Source: Patiria miniata
Lineage: Eukaryota; Echinodermata; Asteroidea; Valvatida; Asterinidae
NCBI RefSeq assembly: GCF_015706575.1
Contig: NW_024037063.1
Coordinates: 14,632,927 to 14,696,926, forward strand
Direction of reading: 5' to 3'
DNA: 64,000 nucleotides
Numbering within the stretch: position 1 is the stretch's first letter; the number at the start of each line of letters is the position of its first letter. Of this stretch, positions 33,849-45,000 are shown one piece after another. Below the pieces are notes generated by a model. It made no database searches, was not told the DNA's origin, and saw nothing but the letters and a program-made list of their open reading frames with translations. A program made the position numbers and the translations under genes.

Positions 33849-34150
33849 TAGTGTGATGGCCTAGCGGTTAAGAACACCGGACTCACGTTCTGGTGTTTCA
33901 GAGGCAACAGTGACGTGGGTTCGAGCCCGCCGGCGGACACTTGTGACCTTAAGCAAGGCACTTAACCATTATTGCTTCATCCTTCGGATGGGACGTTAAG
34001 CCATAGGTCCCGTGTGTTGTATAAATGCACGTAAAAGAACCCAGTAAACACTTATCGCTAATAGAAGGGGTTTGCCCCGGTGTTTCTGGCCTCCTGTATA
34101 AACTCCCACGTGGAGTATTTAGGAGAAGAACCAACCAAGAACCAAGAACA
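33849..34150 (+). mobile_element. tRNA-derived SINE
   Basis: A-box-like GTGATGGCCTAGCGGTTAAG, B-box GGGTTCGAGCCC at about 33918-33929, then GGATGGGACGTTAAGCCATA and GTAAAAGAACCCAGT, sequences common in invertebrate SINE bodies, ending in an AACCAAGA repeat. It lies antisense to the ADAMTS gene, beyond its last exon. Confidence 0.75.
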
Positions 34151-34245
34151 TATTAGAAAGTATTCCAGAGACAATGTTCTATCTGCTGCTGTGAATGAAC
34201 ACTGTAAAAGAATCAGGCAGTCACACATTGCAGCACATGACCAGC

Positions 34246-34251
34246 TTTATT
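34246..34251 (-). terminator. Candidate polyadenylation signal of the ADAMTS gene
   Basis: AATAAA on the - strand, 1.25 kb after the ADAMTS stop codon and just beyond the large palindrome. It is the first good hexamer downstream of that palindrome. Not verified. Confidence 0.3.
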
Positions 34252-34483
34252 AAAACAAAACCACGAGTCACTATTATAAATGATATCAGTATGTGAGAGG
34301 AAAACAGGAACTTTTACAAGCCTCATTTGCCTTCCGTTCTTGTATACTTTCCATCAGCCCCTACTGTCTCTATGAGTATAAAGGGACATACATGTATGGT
34401 ATCAAAATGCTGCCAAAAGAAATGGCAAACTGATATCTATATAAGTAAGATTTGAGGCTTTGCATGGTGAAGATACTAAATAA

Positions 34484-34901
34484 TGAAAGGTTTGCGGAAA
34501 CACCATGTGCGAATAATTTCTCAACTAAGAGAATGGTTCTGAAAAGAACCAGAGGTATAAACTGGACGTTCCGGTCAGTATGCTCTGACCGTCTTCAGGA
34601 GAGTACCTAAACTCTAAGAAAGTGAAAACTTAAGTAGCAAAAGGCAAAATCTATGAAGTGTGAAGTGGGCACCAAGCTTGCTCTAGGATCCAGTCTACTT
34701 GGCATCCTCACAGGATGCAACTTCACACTTCATTGACTTCGCCTTTTGCTACTTAAGTGTTTACTTTCTTAGAGTTTAGGCACTCTCCTGAAGACGGTCA
34801 GAGCATACTGACCGGAACGTCGAGTTTATACCTCTGGTTCTTTTCAGAACCATTCTCTTAGTTGAGAAATTATTCGCACATGGTGTTTCCGCAAACCTTT
34901 C
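34484..34901. mobile_element. Foldback element of about 420 bp in the ADAMTS 3' region
   Basis: The arms TGAAAGGTTTGCGGAAACAC and GTGTTTCCGCAAACCTTTCA are perfect at the tips and remain paired for roughly 190 bp through GACCGTCTTCAGGAGAGT and TTGCTACTTAAGT, around a loop near 34690. In a 3' UTR this would form a long RNA hairpin. Confidence 0.7.
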
Positions 34902-35494
34902 AATATTTGATATCTGTATGTCATCATAGCTTAATGTTTTGATTCCTGTTTAATTGGTAAAATGTATTCCTTAGTAGGTGTTAATTTAAACCATGCCCCA
35001 TTGTTTTATATAAATAATGAACTATCCGGTTAATTAGTCACTGTCATACACACGCACGCACCACTGATCACTTGCACTGTTGGCTAAACACGCCACTTTG
35101 TTTGACTTCTGGATTCCAACGGCTCCAGTGCTACTCTGTGTGCGGTGAGCATGGTTTCAGTTGAAATGACGTGACACTTGCAAACCGGATACAGTCACTA
35201 TCAGTATCACATTTCAATAGAACATTATAGTATACAACTGTGCATTTTTTAGGGGTTTCCCCAGCTTAGCCTTCATCTCCGATCATTTTTAGGCTTCTGA
35301 CTTGGGGGGGGGGGGGGACTCTGGCTCAGTATTGGTCACTGTCGAGTCAGGACAAAGTTGAGAGTATTTCTATTTAGTTTGAAGACTCAAGGCTTCGAAA
35401 TAATTCTGAAGCCAGGGATGAAACCAGAGCCAGAAACGACGACGAAAAAAGGAAAACACAATTTTTAGGGAAAATCAGTGTTTTTACCTGAGTG

Positions 35495-38400
35495 TCATGA
35501 TACAAATGTTACACGTAATCCACCTCTCTTCTTGTCTGGGAAACATGTACCACAGAAACCTCCGCACCGACCTGCCACTCGCTGGTTCAGCTGCCAAATA
35601 AACCAACAAACACACAATTTATCTAGGGGTACATTATCAAGAAAAGTGGGGCAACAACAGCGATCACCATGGAGAAATTTAGAGTATGAACTTAAGTTGA
35701 CCTACGTTTGTAGTTCAACTTACTTCAACTGTTTGGAACCAACCCCCAAGCTGAAATGCATCCATAAATATCTTTGTTTAACAATGTTCTGGGGACCTAT
35801 TAAAATGAACATACATTGTGCAAAATAAGGGTGGTCGCAATGAGCAGCAATAGATGCAACCAACTAAACATATGAGGAGTTATTTTATCAAGAGTGGTAC
35901 ACTTAGGCCACAAAAAAGGCTTCGGTTTCTGGTATGGAGCTTGCCCAAAAAGTGGTGCGATGACGCGTCTTTTTTTTTTTTTTTTACCTGATTTTTTTGC
36001 TTCAAATGTCGGCGGATGACTGCAAATGGTGCCCGACTAAACTTAGTGCAAATATATGGGAGTCCAGAGAGGCCACATAAAGCTTTTTCTCAATCATAAC
36101 CCCATCTAAAAACGCGTTAGAATTGTGCAGCAGCAGGATTCCAGTCAAACCAGTGAGTTTGGCGGTTTTGAGACATCATCTTTCATTGAAAAAAAAAACT
36201 GTTTCATTTTGCCGACGCGCATGGCTACGGCGATGCGCGCGCATACCAGAAATCGGAGACTTTTTTTTTTTGGCCTTAGGGGCAATCAAGTTTGCACTGA
36301 AATCTCAAATGTATGTCAACATGGAGAGACTGACTAATTATTGAACTGATCAGCCTTGTTCATGGTAATCACCTGTTTGAACAATAACTGTTAAATATTG
36401 CAAAGTAGAACGCTCCTATAACAAAAAATGCTACACTGAACATTCGGCTGTAACAAAGGCCTCTTTTTTTTGGCTCAAATTTTTTATATTTCTTTGTTCA
36501 ATTACACAGAGCCTTGGTGGCCAAAAATCGTGACAACAAATGACCACTAAACCAAACAATTGTTTGCACGGACTCAATTTTGCATGTTCAAACAAAGCTC
36601 TACTTGCTCTTGTGGTTAAGGCCAAAAAAAAAGTCTCCGGTTTCTGGTATGCGTGCGCGTCGCCGTAGCCATGCGCGTCGGCAAAATGAAAAAGTTTTTT
36701 TTTCAATACAAGATGATGTCTCAAAACCGCCAAACTCACTGGTTTGACTGGAATCCTGCTGCTGCACAATTTTAATGTGTTTTGAGATGGGGTTATGATC
36801 GAGAATAAGCTTTATGTGGCCTCTCTGGACTCCCATATATTTGCACTAAGTTTAGTCGGGCACCATTTGCAGTCATCAGCCGACATTTGAAACCAAAACA
36901 AAACAAACAAAAAAACGCGTCGCCGCACCACTTTTGGGGCAAGCTCCATACCAGAAACCGGAGACTTTTTTTTTTTGGCCTAAGCTACTAAGCATCTCGT
37001 ACAGTTCATGTGCACACAACCCATTACAGGGTAATTACAATGGGGTAAGAGAAATCTCGGCTTCGTCCCAAGTCTGGCTACAGCAGATTTTAGACCCAAG
37101 ACTTTATGGGTCCGTGTTTTACTTCAGGAACATAAAATCCTATGAGGCCAAACTTTTTTACACCAGAGATTGAGTCAAAGTTGAAGACACAACCGAAGTC
37201 TCGCAAATGATGGCAGCCTCGTACTGACCTCGTCCCTCGATAGTCTTCTAGAGACCGCATAGCCCTCGGTGCCCCAGTCTACCTCGGGCGCCAACGCCAG
37301 CCGGGTACCAGTCAGGTTGATGTGGAACTGACCCTGCGGGCAGTCGGCCGAGCTGTAGCAGTCACCGGCGGTAGCGTAGGGGACAAACTTGCCGCGATGC
37401 ACTACTGCGAAGGTGGGGTCTGATACTGGAACGATACAAATGGGAATGGATATTATACGATTACTCATTGGTATTTCACTAAAAGCCTAGCAATTTCGAC
37501 ATCAGATTCAAACCAGCCAGTGGATTCTGGCAAGCATGACAGATGAGTGGTCAATACTTCAGTAGCAAGCAGGTGATGATCGTTGGTTCGAATCCCAGCC
37601 AAAAGAGTTTCTGCTCTATGAAACGCTTCTTGGCAGGTACCAAGCATATACGAACCCGCTTTTTTCCACATACAAATCAAAAACACTTCTTTTCAGGCAA
37701 ACAAAAAACCCTCCGGTTTCTGGTATGGATCTTGCCCCCAAAGTGGTGCGTCGGGTTTTCTTCTTTTTTTTTCCTCCTACTTTTTTTTTCTCTTCAAATG
37801 TCGCCTGATGTTGCAGATGATGTTTCGATCCCCTTAAAAACTCTCAAAAATATCCTTCAAAGTGGAGCTTGAGGTGACCTCAGTAAGGCCATAAGGCTTG
37901 AGAATTCTACACCCACTTACGATCTCGACCGACACAAACATTCTTCGGTAAATTTGGATAGTCAAGACAAAAATCAGAGAAAACGGTAACGTCAGACCGC
38001 CATACAGCGACATTGGTGACATCGTGCATGTACTGCCAGGCTGGTCATTAGTCTGCTCCCTTACATATTGCACTAATTAAAAAGCGTTTACAGGTTCCAG
38101 ATAAACGACCATCGCTCCCTCAGTCTGGCTTCCAGACGCACAATTACAAAATTACAACACCGTCTGCAAATGGTGCCCGACTAAATTTAGTGCAAATTAT
38201 ACGGGATCCCAGAGAGGCCACATAACCCTTGAACTTGATCGTAACCCCAGCTAAAAACACGTTACAATTGTGCAGCAGCAGGATTCCAGTGAAGAGTTTG
38301 GTGGATTTGAGACATCATCTTAAATTGGAAAAAAAACCTTTTAATTTTGCCGATGCGCATGGCTACGGTGATCACAATGCGCACGCTGACCGCAAACCGG

Positions 38401-41400
38401 AGACCAACAAAGACCAACAGTTTTTTTCTTTAATTCACAACACACTGCAAACCCAGAAACAGTACAACAGTTTCCATTCTAACAAGATAAGTTAGACTGC
38501 TCTCACATCTTACTAGAATTTCCCTGCTCTGACACTGTCCATCCATTAATCTCCCACTTGATCCATTGCCTTAGCCCATCCCCCATGCCTCCCTGGCCAG
38601 ATACATCGCCTAGGGGTGACAGATAGGGCATTTCCTGGGAAACAAACTTGTTTTTCCCCTTCTACTTCCGACTAGAACCAGGCCCACTGGCTCCTGGGGG
38701 TCTGTCGTCTTGTGTCGATGTTGTTTCCAGATGGTTGCGATCCATCAGACCCATTAGGCAAAAGGCAGAATTATTCTCACGGTCTATGCATGTGCTACGC
38801 ACGAACGATTGGACAGATATTGAATGTGGGAAAAGCGTGCTCAGTAGACCCATTACCAGCAATTCATACTGCATAAAGTCATCAAAATATTGATGAGTAT
38901 GTTTATCACGGCAAAAATCTATTAGCCAAGGGAATCAATAACTTCCAAAAGATTATATAATAAACAGAGACTGCATCAAAGGAAAGGGTCCATTTTTGTC
39001 ATTCCTGTTGTCAATACATATACTATGAACACTAGGCATTTAATCTTAGAGTCTTTATGTTAAAAAAAAAAAAATCCAGCTTGGTTCTAATAGAACTTGA
39101 ACAAGACCTACTGCTAACTGGTGACAACATTTTAAGCTGGTTAAAGAGTCACAGTACAAAATGGAAAAAAATGTGAATTTCTAAAGAAATTACTTATTCA
39201 GATTGAACAATTGTTTCATTTGATTTATACATGATGAGTTGTTGTACGGTTTTTTTTCCTATTACCTTCCACGCCTAAATGCTCCAGTCCAATTTCTTGC
39301 CAAGGTGACCAAAAATAGGTCTCTCTCAAGGACGGCCGTCTCTGTAGGATAACTGCAACTGCGTATTTTACACAATCAAGCACGCATTGCACTTGTTGAA
39401 AATGTTCCAAACACACATGCTTGTTGCTCGAAGTGTGTTCGAAATACGATGCAGCCGATGCACTTTATGCAAGTTGACGCTCAAAATGCCGATGCACGTG
39501 TCTGGTCTGTAGGAAATGATGTCATTTGAGAGAGACCTATAATTGATTGGGTTTTTAACCCAGACTATTGCTCCCTGCAGTTTTCCTCCAACCTCCAAAA
39601 CTGACTGAAATTTCCATTCTCAATTCTTCAAATTTTAAAATTGAGATGGAAAAGAGGGCACTTGTAAGGCACAGAGCAAGATTCTTGGGGGTAACTAATA
39701 AAAATACCAAGAGGTTCCAATTGTATGACGTCAAAGTACGACGTGACCGTCTGGTTTACTCCTGATTCACCACCATTGCAGTAGGCAAGCATTTGGTTAG
39801 CAAGTATTTTATGTATTGTAAACTAGACAGTAGGGCTTATTTTCGTGTAGATCCACCATTGCAGTAGGCAAGCATTTGGTTAGCAACTATTTTATGTATT
39901 GTAAACTAGACAGTAGGGCTTATTTTCGTGTAGATCCACCATTGCAGTAGGCAAGCATTTGGTTAGCAACCACTTCATGTATTGTAAACTAGACAATAGG
40001 GCTTATTTTCATGTAGATCCACCATTGCAGTAGGCAAGCATTTGGTTAGCAACTATTTTATGTATTGTAAACTAGACAGTAGGGCTTATTTTCGTGTAGA
40101 TCCACCATTGCAGTAGGCAAGCATTTGGTTAGCAACTATTTTATGTATTGTAAACTAGACAGTAGGGCTTATTTTCGTGTAGATCCACCATTGCAGTAGG
40201 CAAGCATTTGGTTAGCAACTATTTTATGTATTGTAAACTAGACAGTAGGGCTTATTTTCGTGTAGATCCACCATTGCAGTAGGCAAGCGTTTGGTTAGCA
40301 ACCACTTCATGTATTGTAAACTAGACAGTAGGGCTTATTTTCGTGTAGAATAACTGTGAATTCTTTTTATCAAATGGCATAATGGTCACTACCTGTGCTG
40401 TGTACGATTGTCATAATCATAAGGACCCAGTACTGCTGGTTGGCTCCCAATTTTTCTCACAGTTTTTGCCATCCATCGCCAAGGGCGGATCCAGAACACA
40501 TTTTTTGGGGGGGAGGGGGGGGGGGGGGTGGGCAAACAAATGTTGGACCCAAAAAGTGGGTCCAAATTTTTTTGGATTCTAGATTCTCTGTGGTGCGATC
40601 TGAGGCAATTTCTGACCACTTTAACCAAATCTTTTTGAGGAAAAGATGGTGGTGTATGCAGCGCCTGGCTTTATTACGACGTTACTTAAAAGAAAGGGTC
40701 TGTTTTTTGGGGTGGGGCCATGCCCCCCCCCCTGCCAGATACGCCCTTGTCCATCACAGCTTTGAAGGTTTGCCAACTACCTACTGCGGGCGGCGCTATA
40801 CGATCCTTGCCTGACTTTCCAGTACCCAGATGTAGGTCAGGTCACGAGGGTCAGTGAGAGCTCTCAATAAAAATAATCCTTCAGTTTGAGGACAGCATTA
40901 TTAGGGTCTTAGCTTACTTATGATTTCCATGTTGGTGATGTTGAGTCGTAGCTTGGTGAACGTAGTCAGGCCGGCTTCCCTATGTCCGTCATCCGTGCAT
41001 TCACAGTCGTCATTGCGATTGCCGTGGTAGGGACAATGGGTGGCTCGCATTAATCTACGGGAGGCAAGATGGTCAGAATCAAGTCCACATGATGAACATT
41101 CAGATGGGGTAATTATTGGAATGAGAAGGCATGGTATTGATCCTCAAAATTCACCAAATGTGTAATGTCTAGAATCGCATCCCAAAATACCCGCAACATT
41201 TTTTTTTGCGAGGCTCTAGCGTCGCCGCGGAAACACGTACCGCCATTATTTTTATTTAATTTTAAAGCTTAGAACCTTAACTTTACCCCTGGTAAGTATT
41301 GGCTTGATTTTCAAAAGGGTATTGAAATTATTGGAGTTCAAATACAGGCATGCCAAAACAAACTCAACTGATTTCAAGGAAAATCAATCATGCGCATTTT

Positions 41401-42029
41401 TCCTAATGTGGAAATGCTTCATCATGTTCACGATGTGACGATCTTGTTGCCTTTTTGTTTCTGTTTTTCCTTTTCTTTACGATCCACGTAGACTACACCT
41501 TAAATAAATTCACAATATTGTTGTTTGTTTCAAGTCCAATGTGTTTTTAATACAAATCAACTGTTTTTTTGTTTGTTATTTCAACAGCTTGTTGACTCAA
41601 GTTTGCATCTGATGTACCGCATCATCGATTTTCCTTGAAATCGGTCGAATTTGTTTTCGACATGCCTTTATTTGAACACGAATAATTATCAAACTCTTTT
41701 AAATATCAAATCAATACTCGCCAGGGTTAGAGTTAAGATGCAATCCATCTTCATATACACTATAAAGATCTAAACTTTTTGAATACGCCTCCTGTCTTAA
41801 AATGTTTCAGATGTAAGATATGACTTCATTTGAGGTTCTAACCTTTTGGGATAAATCTCAGCAAAATTTTCCCCCTCCCCGGCCGATAAGCTGATATATT
41901 CTGTAGGTGCATCCGTTGTCATGCCGTGGCAGTAGACGGTCAGCGGTTTCCCCTGCACCAGAATGGAATAGTCCGCATCCTCGTGAAGGTTGCGCTGCAG
42001 CTGGATGTCGCGGCAACTCTCCGGCTGAC
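35495..42029 (-). CDS. ADAMTS9/20-like: GON domain exons of the ADAMTS gene
   Basis: Four exons encode the GON domain, which follows the last TSP1 repeat and is found only in this subfamily. 42029-41843 completes the last repeat cysteine and gives CRDIQLQRNLHEDADYSILV and EYISLSAGEGENFAEIYPK. 41054-40918 gives MRATHCPYHGNRNDDCEC and LRLNITNMEII. 37425-37229 gives ATAGDCYSSADCPQGQFHIN. 35590-35495 gives GRCGGFCGTCFPDKKRGG and ends RVTFVS. The cysteines expected from human ADAMTS9 are all present. Phases are 1, 2, 1 and 0 at the successive starts. Introns hold Harbinger MITEs, a hAT MITE and an 83-bp satellite. Confidence 0.93.
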
Positions 42030-45000
42030 CTACGAACAAAAAAACACATCAATTAGTAAAACAGCAAAAGGTTTCCTTGGTTTTTTTTTTACCCTTTAGA
42101 TATCTGCACATTTTATGTGCAGTTCTGTAACAAACAAAAATAAAAAAATTGATTGATATCTGGAGATTACTAAATGGAGATTAGTAAATGGAGAACCGTT
42201 AACACATGGATTGATCAACATGTTTGTTGTTTAGGCCAAAAAAAAAATCTCCGGTTTCTGGTATGCGCGCGCGTCGCCGTAGCCAAGCGCGTCGGCAAAA
42301 TGAAAACGTGTTTTTTCAATGAAAGATGATGTCTCAAAACCGCCAAACTCACTGGTTTGACTGGAATCCTGCTGCTGCACAATTTTAACGTGTTTTTAGA
42401 TGGGGTTATGATCGAGAATAAGCTTTATGTGGCCTCTCTGGTCTCCCATAATATTTGCACTAAGTTTAGTCGGGCACCATTTGCAGTCATCAGCCGACAT
42501 TTGAAGCAAAAAAAAATACAGGTAAAAAAAAAAAAAAGCCGGGTCGTCGCACCACTTTTTGGGCAAACTCCATACCAGAAACCGGAGACTTTTTTTTTTT
42601 GGCCTTATGTTCTTTGACACAACTTTTCGAACACAAGACTTTATTGCATGCATATATGCATTAGCATTTCCCCATCAAACGGCTCTCACTTTGCTTGACT
42701 CTCACATGTTGCTATTAGTGCGCAGGCTTAAGCTACGTCAAAACTCAACCACTGCTCGACTAATGTTCCTCACCCGAACTTGCTCCTTGTTGCTAGGATA
42801 AACACTGCCCTCTTGCGTTCATGCAGAGAGTGAATACATTAGACAATATCTGATATTGGCCTTATTATCGATGACTATGGCTATCCTCAGTTGTTTTAAG
42901 GGAATATACATCATTTGCTTTTGCTGTAATTTTCAGAAATGGATGGAATTAGGGGGGTTGGAAATATATAGCAAATATAGTTACACTTACTTTTTTGAGG
43001 TTTTGGGTTCAAAAATGCTATAAAAACCAAGAAAAACAATCATTTTCCTGTAGTCTGGTTCCCTGACTCAATATAAACAAAAAACAGAGCAGTTTACATA
43101 CATTGGGGAATTGTAAGGTCAGGGAACCAGTCTAGCTGGCTTGTACCCGTTCATAGGTGTGTAATCGATTGCAAACAAGTGCGATGGTCAACTGGGGCCA
43201 GTATTTGAAAAAAAAAGCCAGTTTTATCCAACGCTGATCGGCCGACCAGCGTTGGAAATTGATACAAAAATACCACTTTTCTTGAAAATGACAGTATACC
43301 AGGTGCCATGATTTTACAGGATGCTTTACACTGTCATTCACAAACAGTCCAGCAAGGTTTTCAAAATGATTTGGTAGTTTTATTTTTTGATGTTTGCAAA
43401 TGTTGTATTTTCCCTTTAATGACATAAACAAAAAGCCGGAGCCACGAAACATCTGATGTACACAGGGCCCAAGCTTGTTTTAGTTTGTGACTTACATGGT
43501 TCATGATTGCACACGTCTCTAGTCTCTGGTCGGATAGTGGGCGGTCCGCAGCTACTGGCTGGCTGGCGTTTGCCCTGTCGATCCCGACACTGCACCTTGC
43601 GTTCCTTGATCCCACCGCCACACTCCTTGGAACACTGCAGGAGAAATTCACATCATTAGTGAAATACCATTTAATGTCAACATCTAGCACTGTTAAAGAG
43701 GTTGTGGAATGCTCAAAGACATTTCCGTAATTTTTCAGGTATATGTAGCCTAAGGCGTGATAAAATAAAAACGACTATTGTTTCTGTCATAAATTGAGTA
43801 CAAAAGGTACATTTGAGAGTTGTTTTTCAAGTCCTGTCATGCCTGTTTCGACCCGAACGTGCAATTTGTGTAAAAGTCGTCGTTGCGGGCAGCAAACAAA
43901 ACACAGTAAATCGTGACGTAATAAACAGGACTCCCGATGCAGAGTAGCATAAACGAGTCCTGTTTATTACGTCACGATTTACTGTGTTTTGTTTGCTGCC
44001 CGCAACGACGACTTTTACACAAATTGCACGTTTGGGTCGAAACAGGACCTGAAAAATAGCTCTCAAAAGTACCCTTTGTACTCATTTCATGACAGAAACA
44101 ATAGTCGTTTTTATTTCATCACTCCTTAGGCTACATATACCCGAAAAATGACGAAAATGTCTTCGAGCATTCCACAACCTCTTTAAGGCCAGCTGATCAT
44201 ACTACACAAATAATTGAGGGTAGTTTTTGGTCACAAGAGGGCGCTCTTACCATGCTCCAGGGCCCCATCCTCCAATGTGAATCTGATGAGCAGAGACCAA
44301 TGAAGCATGGTCTGGTATCCTTAGGCTTACTGTCCTGACGACATGTTTTATCATCCGTCGGCATGGCCCAACCGTCTGGGCTGAAGGCTCGACATGTGAC
44401 GCTACGTGTTTCCTGACCTGGCCCGCAGGTTTTTGAGCACTGGTAATAAAAAACAAAGGCATTCCACTGCTGAAAATGAAGGCATTCGTGGTCGCATTCA
44501 ACTTATTATTTCAAGTTTCCCGTATCACTTGTGATATACTTGTGATTGGACTTGTGATGGACTTGTGACTGGACTTGTGATTTACTTGTGATTGGACTTG
44601 TGATTTACTTGTGACTGGACTTGTGACTGGACTTGTGATTTACTTGGGACTAGACTTGTGATTTACTTGGGACTGGACTTGTGATTTACTTGTGATTGGA
44701 ATTTTGATTCACTTGTGATTGGACTTGTGACTGGACTTGTGATTTACTTGGGACTAGACTTGTGATTTACTTGGGACTGGACTTGTGATTTACTTGTGAC
44801 TGGACTTATGATTTACTTGTGACTGGACTTGTGATTTACTTGTGACTGGACTTGTTATTTACTTGTTACTGGACTTGTGACTGAACTTGTGACTGGACTT
44901 GTGATTGACTTGTGACTGGACTTGTGATTTACTTGTGATAGGACTTGTGATTTACATGAGACTGGACTTGTGATTTGCTTGTGACTGGACTTGTGATTTA

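Noticed and set aside
35478-35828. 116-residue + strand open frame
   Set aside because: It overlaps the last ADAMTS exon on the opposite strand, where a conserved GON-domain end is encoded.
39773-40349. CRISPR-like regular repeat array
   Set aside because: The 83-bp units are contiguous without unique spacers and lie in an animal intron, so it is a minisatellite.
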